A stretch of DNA of 64,000 nucleotides from REBR01 sp033721915 (GCA_033721915.1 JAWWAC010000004.1:1-64000), one strand, 5' to 3'; positions 33,423-41,939 are shown, counted from the first letter of the stretch. Numbers and translations are program-made. Notes: generated from the sequence alone by a model not told the origin.

Positions 33423-34736
33423 TCATCCACCTCTAAAACTCGCCTGATACTGTTGAGCCATTAACTGCACATGCTGCTCAACGGCCCCTGGCAAAATGAA
33501 GAGCCTGGGGTGGCTCATCAGTTCGTAAACGCGATACAGTCGATAGTCTTCGGCAAAATCATTGGAAAATGCCCGTTCGTTTTCGCTCAGGAAGAAGGGC
33601 TGATATTTTCCGGAGTTAGTCGTTTTGACCTCCAAAAAGAGTTCCGTATCCTGGCTGGGGTCAAAAGAGCGAATATCGTAACCCAGCCCATCTCCCTGGG
33701 TTTTGCTGCGCCACTCAACTTCGTTGGCCAGATCCTTCCGTCCAGAATTAGCAAGTCGGTAGCGCTCAAATTCGATCACGAAGGACTCACCGGACTCGCC
33801 CAGCTGGCGGTTACGGCGCTCTCGCTCACTAAAGTTGAGAATTCGGCCAAGGTATTGGCGCGGGGGCTTAGGGATAGAGGGTATGCGCTCAGGCAGTTCA
33901 GTGTCCAAGACATCAGCCCAATTGATGTTGCCCTTTTCGGCCGGCTCTACCTCCTTCTCCCCACTCTCTGCGAGATAATCCCAGTCTGTTGGGTGAGCCG
34001 CAATATGAGACAACACCACTTGCTTCAATTGCTGCTGGTAATTGAAAGCCGGCTTATAGCCTGGGATGTATGCCATTCCCAGCTCCAGCAAAACAGCGCT
34101 GATGTTTTGGTGTTTATACTCAATGGAGCCTTCACTACGATTGTTCAGGCGAGGCTGCAGCGCTCTGCGATGTTCGGCTTTGCTATATCGTTCACCCCGC
34201 AATTGCTTGTTTAGCATATCCAGGTAGTCGTGAACGATGAACTCACACTCCAACCAGTCCCAGCCTTGGCCAGATTGCAGGATGTCTTGAATGTGTTGTT
34301 CCGTGAGGTTGTTCATCAGAGCTGAACGCAATAGCTCTCGGACTATCTGATTGCTAAGAAGCTCGAATAACTCGTCGTCCAGGTAAGCGTAGGCAATGTG
34401 CTGGTCGATTACACCGGCACTGGTGGCTCTATCCAGCGCATTATAAGCCGCCTGTTTTCCTGGTTTTATTTTGTGGTGCCAAAATCCTTCGCTGCGAAGG
34501 TGGAAAAAAGGAAGGTGTGGGTTATTTCGATCCCCGGACACGGCCAATGAGTTAAAACGCTGGGTGAACTGCGCCCTTAAGGCTTCATTAAAATAGAGTC
34601 GATTGTCGGGAATATGGCCGGACTCTATCAAATCTATAACCGCTAACAGCATGGCTACTTTGTGGGGACTTTTCTGGCCTGCAGCGTTGTTCACTCTGAG
34701 ACGGGAGAATCGTTTCTCGTAATTCAGTAAGCTCAT
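33423..34736 (-). CDS. Sulfur-binding-domain / DUF3883 nuclease-like protein
   Basis: A 437-residue protein. Residues ~5-95 match the ScoMcrA-type DNA sulfur-binding domain: RLRVNNAAGQKSPHKVAMLL and LPFFHLRSEGFWHHK. A middle region (about 160-245) with RSEGSIEYKHQNISAVL occurs in related McrA-like restriction proteins. The C-terminal ~130 residues are a DUF3883 / PD-(D/E)XK fold: GESGESFVIEFER, GYDIRSF and LEVKTT supply candidate catalytic Glu, Asp and Glu-x-Lys. It is probably a modification-dependent restriction factor. I use ATG 34736; a GTG three codons upstream is possible. It ends 57 bp before the MazG gene on the same strand. Confidence 0.75.
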   Translation of the reverse strand: MSLLNYEKRFSRLRVNNAAGQKSPHKVAMLLAVIDLIESGHIPDNRLYFNEALRAQFTQRFNSLAVSGDRNNPHLPFFHLRSEGFWHHKIKPGKQAAYNALDRATSAGVIDQHIAYAYLDDELFELLSNQIVRELLRSALMNNLTEQHIQDILQSGQGWDWLECEFIVHDYLDMLNKQLRGERYSKAEHRRALQPRLNNRSEGSIEYKHQNISAVLLELGMAYIPGYKPAFNYQQQLKQVVLSHIAAHPTDWDYLAESGEKEVEPAEKGNINWADVLDTELPERIPSIPKPPRQYLGRILNFSERERRNRQLGESGESFVIEFERYRLANSGRKDLANEVEWRSKTQGDGLGYDIRSFDPSQDTELFLEVKTTNSGKYQPFFLSENERAFSNDFAEDYRLYRVYELMSHPRLFILPGAVEQHVQLMAQQYQASFRGG

Positions 34737-34872
34737 CCGATACACCAGAAAATGAGTTGAGTAGCAAGCTTAGCAGTTAGTAGAAGGACTGCTGGCTGAG
34801 GGAACCAAGATTGGAATTAATCTCATGGTTTAACTTTATGGGCACAGGTTTCACTTAACGACAAAAAACTTC

Positions 34873-35472
34873 CTAAGCCCTTTTTTCTTTCAACTGAAAC
34901 ACCACCGTTTCCCACCACACATCACTACGCCCTAGCTTGTCCTCATCCCTCCCTGCTTCCAGGCCGACTAAAGCGTGGCTTCGCGCCCAGGCTTCCAACT
35001 CCTGCCGATCCACCTCATAAAAGATGCGTTCACCGTCATCAGGGCCATGGCGCAAAGTCACCACCAGGATTCCGCCGGGCGTCAGTAGTTCAGTCAAAGT
35101 GCGGAAGGCTTTTTCACGGTCGCTGGGAGGAAGGTGCATCCAAACGGCGGAAACCAAAATCAGGTTAAACCGGGTTGCCTGGCTGCGGACTTTGTCCAGT
35201 TCCGGCAGTTGGTCATCCAGCCACTGAACACGTGTGCCCTGGGTTGCCTGCTCCCCTAATTCCCGCAACCCCTTGGCAGGTTCCACGGCGAGCACGTCCC
35301 AGCCTCTGGATGCCATGGCCGCAGCATCACGCCCACTACCCGCCCCCACATCCAGTATAAAACCGGGATGATCGGGAAGGTGCTGCAGCCATTCTGCGTG
35401 AACATCCTCAAATCCCAGCGTCTGATACTGATCAAAGAAGCGCCTGGCGTGCTGAGTGTAAACGTCAACCAT
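34873..35472 (-). CDS. Class I SAM-dependent methyltransferase
   Basis: A 199-residue protein with a Rossmann-type methyltransferase fold. Motif I (ILDVGAGSGRDAAAMASRG) binds S-adenosylmethionine. The acidic loop LAVEPAKGLRELG follows, and later motifs are LILVSAVWMHLPPSDR and LTPGGILVVTLRHG. The substrate is unknown; no DNA-methylase target signature (such as NPPY or PCQ) is visible. It lies upstream of the defence-like cluster on the same strand, separated by 136 bp. It could belong to that cluster, but the coupling is not tight. Confidence 0.85.
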   Translation of the reverse strand: MVDVYTQHARRFFDQYQTLGFEDVHAEWLQHLPDHPGFILDVGAGSGRDAAAMASRGWDVLAVEPAKGLRELGEQATQGTRVQWLDDQLPELDKVRSQATRFNLILVSAVWMHLPPSDREKAFRTLTELLTPGGILVVTLRHGPDDGERIFYEVDRQELEAWARSHALVGLEAGRDEDKLGRSDVWWETVVFQLKEKRA

Positions 35473-35876
35473 GACGAAGAACGGCTCCGGTGGTGACGCT
35501 CCGTGTCGGCTGTGTGGGTCCGGATTCTTCCTGTTCCGGCCTGTGGGGCTGTAAGGCGCTCCTTAAGAAACTAGCAAAATCTCACTGACATGCCACCTTT
35601 TAATTCGCAGGCTAATAGATACAATGCTTGCTTACCCTGTAAGGCACGCAATGGCTGGTTTTCGCTGTCGATCTCAGGTGCCTCTGAGGGGTGGTTTTTC
35701 GTTGATTACCGGGCCTCTGCGTGCCCATATCGCTAGTACTGAGGCGCCTTTTCCACTATCATCTGAACACTTAACACTCTGTAATTACAGAAGGTTAGCA
35801 CTCCAAACTAAATCCGGTTTCGCGCCCTGTCCCGTGCTGAAACCGGCTGATCCACCGCCTGAAATGAGTAGCCCCC
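35473..35876. other. Intergenic region upstream of the RND operon (404 bp)
   Basis: This region divides the divergent methyltransferase and RND efflux genes and marks the right border of the accessory island. It contains the 14-bp palindrome listed separately and AT-rich stretches (35560-35640, 35755-35815) suitable for promoters. An open frame of ~100 codons across it has no ribosome-binding site or recognisable product, so I do not call it a gene. Confidence 0.5.
35778..35791. promoter_or_regulatory. Perfect 14-bp palindrome, candidate efflux operator
   Basis: TCTGTAATTACAGA is its own reverse complement and lies 86 bp upstream of the RND adaptor gene. TetR- or MarR-type repressors of RND pumps bind sites of this kind. 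No repressor gene is adjacent, so the regulator would be encoded elsewhere. Confidence 0.45.
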
Positions 35877-36938
35877 ATGCCCAAACGTTTCCTTGCACTG
35901 CTAATGGCCCCTCTGCTGCTGACGGGCTGTGGTGATGACGGCGGTCCGTCCTCTGAAGTGGCGGCTGCCGAGTCGGCGCCTTTTGTGCGCATGACGGCGG
36001 TGCAGGCGGATGGGGCTTCGGTGTTGACGTTGTCCGGTGAGGTACGGGCGCGGCGTGAGTCGCCCCTGGCGTTTCAGGTGGGCGGGCAGATTGTGGAGCG
36101 GTTGGTGGATGCGGGTGAGACGGTGCGCGAGGGGCAGCCGCTGCTGTCTCTGAACAACCGGGATCTGCAGGAAAACCTGAATGCGGCCCTGGCGGATGAG
36201 GCGGCGGCCCAGGCGGCGCTGTCTCTGGCGGAGTCCAACCTGGAGCGGGACCGGCGCCTGTTTGAGGACCAGCATCTGAGCCGTCAGGCGCTGGACCGCT
36301 CGATTCTCCAGGAGCAGGAGGCCCGCTCCCGGCTGGAGGCGGCGCAGGCGCGGTTGACTCTGGCGGAGAACTCCCTGGGTTACGGTCAGCTGTCGGCGCC
36401 GTCGGATGGGGTGTTGCTGAGTGTCACCGGTGAGCCCGGGCAGGTGGTGAGTGCCGGTGAGCCGGTGGCCCGACTGGCCCACGAGGCCCGTCAGGAGGTG
36501 GAGGTGTTTTTCCCGGGGGCTGTGACGCCACCGGAGACGGGGCGCCTCTACGCCGGCGGGGATGAGCCACTGGCCCTGAGCCTGCGTGAGGCCAGTGCGG
36601 CGGTGGATGCCCAGAGCCGGACCCGCCGTGTCCGTTACCGCATTGAGGGGGCTGAGGAGTCACTGGTGTTGGGCGGCATTGTGCGCACGGCGTTTTCACT
36701 GGCCCAGGCCGGTGACGGGCCTCTGCTGAAGGTGCCCCTGGGGGCGCTGGATGAGCGGGGGGACGGGCCACTGGTGTGGCAGGTGGTGGAGGGGCGGACA
36801 CAGCCCCTGCCGGTGACGGTGGTCTCTGTGGACAACGCCTTTGCCCGTATCCGGGGGGATCTGGCGCCGGGGGATGCGGTGGTGGCCATTGGCACCCACC
36901 TGCTGCGCCCGGAAATGGCGGTGAGGGTGCGTGACTGA
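35877..36938 (+). CDS. RND efflux periplasmic adaptor (lipoprotein)
   Basis: A 353-residue membrane fusion protein. A lipoprotein signal ends in LLLTGC. The lipoyl halves (LAFQVGGQIVERLVDAGETV and APSDGVLLSVTGEPGQVV) flank an alpha-helical hairpin (about 95-165). A beta-barrel and membrane-proximal domain follow. It links the RND pump to an outer-membrane channel; no channel gene is in this operon, so a TolC-type protein from elsewhere would be used. The stop TGA overlaps the permease ATG by one base (TGATG). Confidence 0.92.
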   Translation: MPKRFLALLMAPLLLTGCGDDGGPSSEVAAAESAPFVRMTAVQADGASVLTLSGEVRARRESPLAFQVGGQIVERLVDAGETVREGQPLLSLNNRDLQENLNAALADEAAAQAALSLAESNLERDRRLFEDQHLSRQALDRSILQEQEARSRLEAAQARLTLAENSLGYGQLSAPSDGVLLSVTGEPGQVVSAGEPVARLAHEARQEVEVFFPGAVTPPETGRLYAGGDEPLALSLREASAAVDAQSRTRRVRYRIEGAEESLVLGGIVRTAFSLAQAGDGPLLKVPLGALDERGDGPLVWQVVEGRTQPLPVTVVSVDNAFARIRGDLAPGDAVVAIGTHLLRPEMAVRVRD

Positions 36939-39900
36939 TGGCCTTTCCCAACTTTTCCGCACTGGCGGTGCGGGAACGCTCCGTGACCCTGTTTTTCCTG
37001 ATTCTTTGCCTGGTGGGGGGCATCTACTCCTTTGCCAGCATGGGCCGTGCCGAGGACCCGGCCTTTACGGTGCGGGTGATGGTGGTGTCGGTGCAGTGGC
37101 CCGGGGCCACGCCTACCGAGCTGCAGGACCAGGTGGTGAACCGGCTGGAAAAGCAGATCCAGCAGGTGGCCAACCTGGACAATATCGACACCACCATCCG
37201 CCCGGGCGAGGCGAACATGGTGGTGGTGTTCCAGGATTTTACCCCCAGCGAACGGCTGCCGGCGCTGTTTGATGATGTGCGCAAGCGCATGGACGACGAG
37301 CGGCCCCGGCTGCCCGCCGGGGTGATCGGCCCCATTGTGAATGACGATTTCTCGGACGTGTATTTCAGCCTGATTGCCCTCACGGCACCGGACCTGCCCA
37401 TGCGGGATCTCACCCGTGAGGCGGAGTCGGTGCGGGACCGGTTGCAGCGGGTGAAGGGGGTGCAGAAGGCCCTGATCCTGGGGGAGCGGCCTGAGCGGGT
37501 GTTCCTGGAGTTTGACAGCGGCAAGCTGGCCAACCTGGGCATCAGCGGGCCGGAGATTTTCCAGGCCCTGCAGCAGCACAACCGCCTGGGGCCGGCGGGG
37601 CAGCTGGAGACCGCCGGGCCGCGCATCAACCTGCGGGTGGATACGGATCTCTCGGAGCTGGATGAGCTGCGCGCCCTGCCGCTGCGTGTGGGTGAGCGGG
37701 TGTTCCGGCTGGGGGAAATCGCTGAAGTGCGTGCCGGTTATCAGGACCCGCCCGCCTATCTGGTGCGGGCCCAGCAGGAGGATGCCCTGCTGCTGGGTGT
37801 GGTGATGAGCCGTGGCGAGAACGGGCTGGACCTGGGGGCGCGGCTGGCGGCGTTTGTGGACCTGGAGAAGTCGCGACTGCCACTGGGTATTGACCTGACG
37901 GTGCTTACGGACCAGTCCGAGGCCATTGCCTCGGCGGTGAACCTCTTCCAGGTGAAGTTCCTGGTGGCGCTGCTGGTGGTGGTGGGTGTGAGCATACTGG
38001 CACTGGGGCTGCAGGCGGGGCTGATTGTGGGGATCGCCATTCCCATCACTCTGGCCATCACCTTTATGGTGATGACGGCCATGGGCATCAGCCTGGACCG
38101 GATCACACTGGGGGCCCTGATCATTGCCCTGGGGTTGCTGGTAGACGATGCCATTATCGCCATCGAGATGATGATCGTGAAAATGGAGGAAGGCTGGGAG
38201 CGCATCCAGGCCGCCTCCCACGCCTGGCGGGTGACCGCCGCCCCCATGCTGTTCGGCACTCTGGTGACCATCGCGGGCTTTGTGCCCATTGGTTTTGCCC
38301 AGTCCGGTGTGGGGGAATACGCGGGCAATATCTTCTGGGTGCTGGGCATCGCTCTGCTGGCCTCCTGGCTGGTGGCGGTGGTGTTCACGCCGCTGATGGG
38401 GGTCTACCTGCTGCCCAAGGGCCATGCCTCACCGGAGCACCCCACGGACCCTTACCAGTCCCGCCATTACCAGCGCCTGAGGGCGGTGGTCAGCCGCTGT
38501 GTGGTGTACCGCAAGAGCATTGTGGCGGTGACCTTTGTGCTGCTGCTGGTGGCCATTGCCGGGCTGGCAGGGCCGGTGCAGAAGCAGTTCTTCCCCGCCT
38601 CGGACCGTCCGGAGGTGCTGGTGAGTATCTATCACCCACAGGGCACGGACATCGCCGTGACCAGCCAGACCAGCCGCGAGATCGAGGCCTTTCTGGCGGA
38701 GCAGGACGGTGTGCGCAATGTCTCCGCCTATGTGGGCGCCGGTGCGCCGCGCTTTTTTATCTCCGCCAACCCGGAGCAGCCGGACCCGGCCTTTGCCAAG
38801 ATCGTGGCGGTGACGGAAGGCAAGAACGTGCGCGACCGGGTGATGGCCGCACTGCAGCAGCGGGTGGACCGGGGAGACTTCCCACAGGCGCGGGTGCGTG
38901 TGTGGCGCCTTCTGTACGGCCCGCCGGTGGTCTGGCCCATCTCGTTCCGGGTGCTGGGTGAGGACGAGGACCAGCTGCGAGGGATCGCCAACCAGGTGCG
39001 GGATGTCATGGACGAACACCCCAATACCCGTGAGTCCCACCTGGAGCACCGGGAGCGGGTGCCGGTGATGCGGCTGAACATGGATCCGGAGCGACTGGCC
39101 CGCATGGGACTGACCCCGGCGGAGGTGGCGGACCAGCTGCAGTTCCAGCTGGATGGTGTGACCATCGACCGTCTGCGGCAGGGCATCCGCACCGTGGACC
39201 TGGTGGCCCGGGCACAGCCACAGGCGGATCTGGACACCTCGGTGATGGAGGTGCGCAACCAGCAGGGCCGCAAGATCCCCGTGGCCAACCTGGGGGAGAT
39301 GGAAATCCACTATGAGGAGCCGGTGCTGCGCCGTTACAACCGCCAGGCCATGATCGCCGTGAATGCCAGCATCGAAGGGGCCCAGGCCAACACCGTCACC
39401 GATGAGCTGTGGCAGTCACTGGCCACTCTGCGCAGCCAGCTGCCCGAGGGCACCCGCATTGATATCGGCGGTGCCATGGAGCAGTCCGGCAAGGCGGATG
39501 CCTCCATACAGAAGCTGCAGCCGTTGATGGTGGCGCTGATGCTGATCTTCATCATGCTGCAGATGCGCACCTTCAGTGGCACCTTCATGGTGGTGGCCAC
39601 GGCCCCGCTGGGGGTGATCGGTGCGGTGGCGGCGCTGCTGCTGTTCAACCAGCCCTTCGGGTTTGTGGCGCTTCTGGGGCTGATCGGCCTGGCGGGGATA
39701 CTGATGCGCAACACACTGATACTGACCCAGCAGGTGAGCGACAACTTCAGGGACGGCATGGCCCCCCGTGAAGCGGTGGTGGAAGCGGCCGTGCAGCGTG
39801 CCCGTCCGGTGATGCTGACGGCACTGGCGGCCATCATGGCCTTTATCCCCCTGACACTGGACAGCTTCTGGGGGCCACTGGCCTATGTGCTGATCGGCGG

Positions 39901-39979
39901 TGTGGCGCTGGGGACGGTGATTACGCTGCTGTTTGTGCCGGCGCTGTATGCCCTGTGGTTCCGGATCAAGGCCACATGA
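36938..39979 (+). CDS. RND efflux permease (AcrB/HAE1-like)
   Basis: A 1013-residue inner-membrane pump of normal length, with the twelve-helix RND layout and two large periplasmic loops. The proton-relay motif in TM4 is LGLLVDDAIIAIEMM, with the paired aspartates needed for H+ coupling. The repeat half shows VATAPLGVIGAVAALLLF and LIGLAGILMRNTLIL. It exports hydrophobic or amphiphilic compounds driven by the proton gradient; the substrate is unknown. It is coupled to the adaptor gene. A short ccgggt/acccgg hairpin just after the stop lacks a T-run. Confidence 0.95.
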   Translation: MAFPNFSALAVRERSVTLFFLILCLVGGIYSFASMGRAEDPAFTVRVMVVSVQWPGATPTELQDQVVNRLEKQIQQVANLDNIDTTIRPGEANMVVVFQDFTPSERLPALFDDVRKRMDDERPRLPAGVIGPIVNDDFSDVYFSLIALTAPDLPMRDLTREAESVRDRLQRVKGVQKALILGERPERVFLEFDSGKLANLGISGPEIFQALQQHNRLGPAGQLETAGPRINLRVDTDLSELDELRALPLRVGERVFRLGEIAEVRAGYQDPPAYLVRAQQEDALLLGVVMSRGENGLDLGARLAAFVDLEKSRLPLGIDLTVLTDQSEAIASAVNLFQVKFLVALLVVVGVSILALGLQAGLIVGIAIPITLAITFMVMTAMGISLDRITLGALIIALGLLVDDAIIAIEMMIVKMEEGWERIQAASHAWRVTAAPMLFGTLVTIAGFVPIGFAQSGVGEYAGNIFWVLGIALLASWLVAVVFTPLMGVYLLPKGHASPEHPTDPYQSRHYQRLRAVVSRCVVYRKSIVAVTFVLLLVAIAGLAGPVQKQFFPASDRPEVLVSIYHPQGTDIAVTSQTSREIEAFLAEQDGVRNVSAYVGAGAPRFFISANPEQPDPAFAKIVAVTEGKNVRDRVMAALQQRVDRGDFPQARVRVWRLLYGPPVVWPISFRVLGEDEDQLRGIANQVRDVMDEHPNTRESHLEHRERVPVMRLNMDPERLARMGLTPAEVADQLQFQLDGVTIDRLRQGIRTVDLVARAQPQADLDTSVMEVRNQQGRKIPVANLGEMEIHYEEPVLRRYNRQAMIAVNASIEGAQANTVTDELWQSLATLRSQLPEGTRIDIGGAMEQSGKADASIQKLQPLMVALMLIFIMLQMRTFSGTFMVVATAPLGVIGAVAALLLFNQPFGFVALLGLIGLAGILMRNTLILTQQVSDNFRDGMAPREAVVEAAVQRARPVMLTALAAIMAFIPLTLDSFWGPLAYVLIGGVALGTVITLLFVPALYALWFRIKAT

Positions 39980-40190
39980 TACCGGGTGGCAACCCGGGGT
40001 AGTCCTGCAGGGGCGATTGACGCCATGGGTCAAAAACGTGGCGTGTCTGGTCAATACGATCCGGCGGGCCATGGGGGATATTGGTGTTGTCACCGTGGCC
40101 TGGTGCCCGTCCGCGTCTCTCCCAGGCCCTTCCGGGTCCGGGAGACTGAAGACCCGGTCGGGACCCACAACAACAACAGGAGCCCTCGCC

Positions 40191-40862
40191 ATGATCGGAT
40201 TTCCCATTGCCCTCGTCTTTGCCAACGGCTTTGAGTGGGCCGCCCACAAGTACATCCTCCACGGCACACCCCGCCCCGGCCAGCCCCGCTACAGCCCGGT
40301 GCCCCGCTCCATGAAGAGCCACTGGGCCCACCACAAGCTGGTGCGCACATCCGGCTATCAGGACGAGGCCTACGTGGAGGGGCTGGGGCACTGGCGCACC
40401 CGCAACGAGGTCACCTCGCTGCTGGTGCTGACCGCCGCCACCAGCCTGGTCTTCCCGGTGGCGCCCTTCTTTACGCTGGGCACCTATTACGCCGCCGGGC
40501 GCTACTACTATGTGCACCGCCGCTCCCACCTGGACCCGGAGTGGGGCAAACAGCACATCCCCTGGCACTACGACCACCACATGAACAGCAACCAGGACGC
40601 CAACTGGTGCGTCACCCGCCCCTGGTTTGACTACCTGATGGGCACCCGTGTGGTGTCCAGCCCGGAACTGGCCGAGTCCAACCCACTGGGCCTGCCACTG
40701 CCAAAGCGTCTCGAACGCCCCCTCAACCGCCTGGCCCGCCGCTGGCTGCCGGCCAGTTTTGCCCGGCTGGACGAGGCCCGCAGCGCCGGGACAGTCCGGG
40801 CCACGAAGACAGAGGCCTTGAATGGAGCGTCTCGCGCCCAGGCGCTGTGCCCACCCGGGTGA
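40191..40862 (+). CDS. Fatty-acid hydroxylase / sterol-desaturase family membrane protein
   Basis: A 223-residue protein with the eight-histidine di-iron pattern: HKYILH, SHWAHHK, VHRRSH and HYDHHMN. It has a small number of hydrophobic segments. The family hydroxylates or desaturates lipids using O2 at the membrane. The substrate is unknown; the length is short for the family, so it may be a minimal hydroxylase of the carotene-hydroxylase/CrtZ-like type. ATG 40191 has an aggag ribosome-binding site. The last ~30 residues are polar and poorly conserved in character. Confidence 0.78.
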   Translation: MIGFPIALVFANGFEWAAHKYILHGTPRPGQPRYSPVPRSMKSHWAHHKLVRTSGYQDEAYVEGLGHWRTRNEVTSLLVLTAATSLVFPVAPFFTLGTYYAAGRYYYVHRRSHLDPEWGKQHIPWHYDHHMNSNQDANWCVTRPWFDYLMGTRVVSSPELAESNPLGLPLPKRLERPLNRLARRWLPASFARLDEARSAGTVRATKTEALNGASRAQALCPPG

Positions 40863-41048
40863 AAAACGGCTCCATGTGCTGTTCCACCGGGACGAGGCCG
40901 TCCCGCCAGACACGGGCGGCCATGGAAGTGCAGCGGGACCCGCGGCTGGATAACGGCGAGCGCCAGCGGCGCCGGCAGGCGATCCACTCGGAGATGAGTG
41001 CGCTGATGAAGCCGGATATGGCTGGCAACCCAGGGGAGTGATGAACGC

Positions 41049-41074
41049 AAAAAGGGGAGCCAGTGCTCCCCTTT
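41049..41074 (-). terminator. Rho-independent terminator for the 36-aa gene
   Basis: ggggagc/gctcccc form a 7-bp stem with a cagt loop. Read on the minus strand it is followed by five T residues. It lies about 50 bp beyond the stop codon of the small minus-strand gene. The 40863-41048 stretch before it contains an open frame ending at 41041 that I cannot assign. Confidence 0.7.
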
Positions 41075-41125
41075 CCAGTCAGAACCGGGGGTGCTCACCC
41101 CGACCTTCCCTCAATGATCTGTGGC

Positions 41126-41236
41126 TTAAATAACGCCGCCGCCTTTCCTGGATTCCTGCTTGGCCGCTTTCTTCTCTTTCGGAGTCAGCAACGGCTTCTT
41201 CTTGGTTTCCTTGTTGCTCTTCTGTTCTCTGCCCAT
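41126..41236 (-). CDS. Conserved 36-residue basic protein
   Basis: A 36-residue lysine-rich peptide beginning MGREQKSNKETKKKPLLTP and ending GGGVI. An aggag ribosome-binding site is well placed before ATG 41236, and a terminator follows. From memory, very similar tiny proteins with the MGxEQKSNKETKKKP start occur in many Pseudomonas and related genomes, always without a known role. The high charge suggests nucleic-acid or ribosome association, which is only inference. It is too short to appear in standard ORF lists. Confidence 0.75.
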   Translation of the reverse strand: MGREQKSNKETKKKPLLTPKEKKAAKQESRKGGGVI

Positions 41237-41426
41237 GGTGAAACTCCTGGTGACCTGCACCTGATAACGCGGAAAGTCCCGCAACGATGATTATTGCACG
41301 TTCCCGGAAGAAAGGATGCTCAATTTCTGTTCATGCAGAAAAGCGTGAGAGGACGGGGGGTTGCGATGCGTTATGGTCTGTGTTTTTGCTCTTTAAAAGT
41401 GGAACCCGGACACAGTATGATGACAC

Positions 41427-41447
41427 ATGGCGGTTTATTATCGCCAT
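41427..41447 (+). promoter_or_regulatory. Operator-like inverted repeat upstream of Xre-RES pair 2
   Basis: ATGGCG-gtttattat-CGCCAT is a perfect 6-bp inverted repeat with a 9-base spacer, 36 bp before the antitoxin start. Its half-sites match those of the palindrome upstream of pair 1 (cgccataatggcg), suggesting related autorepressor specificity. Confidence 0.55.
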
Positions 41448-41483
41448 ATGCCGAAATCCTCCATCCATCTCTGGAGTAAAGCC

Positions 41484-41939
41484 ATGGCTTCCATTCGTGA
41501 GCGACATGAAGTGTACTCCCCCCCTGCCGGTACACCGGATAAAACCAGGGACTCTCTGGCTGCAGAGCCGGATCTGGAAATGGTGGCCATGGTCCGGAAA
41601 GGCGCCAGCCGTTCCGCACTGAAGCGGCTGCAATCCTGCCTGGACATCGGCCCAGTTGAAGCAGCCCGGCTACTGCGTATTTCTCCACGCACACTGGAGC
41701 GGCGTCGTGGCCAGCCCCATCTGGAGCCGGGGGAAACTGACCGGATCGTGTCGGTACTGGGCGTGTTCCGGGAGGCGGAAGAGCTGTTTGGCGGCCATGA
41801 GGACAAGGCCCGTCAGTGGCTTAAATCACCATTGCCGGCCCTGGGCGAATCACGGCCGCTGGATCTTCTGGATACGGAAACCGGTACCCGGCTGGTGCGG
41901 GACCTGATCGGTCAGCTCAGCCATGGGGTTTTTGTGTGA
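41484..41939 (+). CDS. Xre/MbcA/ParS-type antitoxin (pair 2)
   Basis: A 151-residue antitoxin. The helix-turn-helix lies around LDIGPVEAARLLRISPRTLE, followed by the toxin-binding C-terminal domain ending VRDLIGQLSHGVFV, very like pair 1 in layout. ATG 41484 is preceded by ggagtaa. It should autorepress from the upstream inverted repeat and neutralise the overlapping RES toxin. Sequence divergence from pair 1 is large enough that the two are not a recent duplication. Confidence 0.88.
   Translation: MASIRERHEVYSPPAGTPDKTRDSLAAEPDLEMVAMVRKGASRSALKRLQSCLDIGPVEAARLLRISPRTLERRRGQPHLEPGETDRIVSVLGVFREAEELFGGHEDKARQWLKSPLPALGESRPLDLLDTETGTRLVRDLIGQLSHGVFV

Noticed and set aside
35624..35935. 103-codon frame in the intergenic region before the RND operon
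   Set aside because: It overlaps the real adaptor start, lacks a ribosome-binding site and has no protein-like pattern.
36635..38425. 596-codon frame antisense to the RND adaptor and permease
   Set aside because: It is a low-complexity His/Gln/Arg/Gly product typical of antisense reading of a GC-rich gene; the plus-strand RND genes are unambiguous.
40847..41041. Open frame of 64 codons before the small terminator
   Set aside because: It has no recognisable domain or clear ribosome-binding site; it could be the tail of a lost gene, but I cannot support a call.
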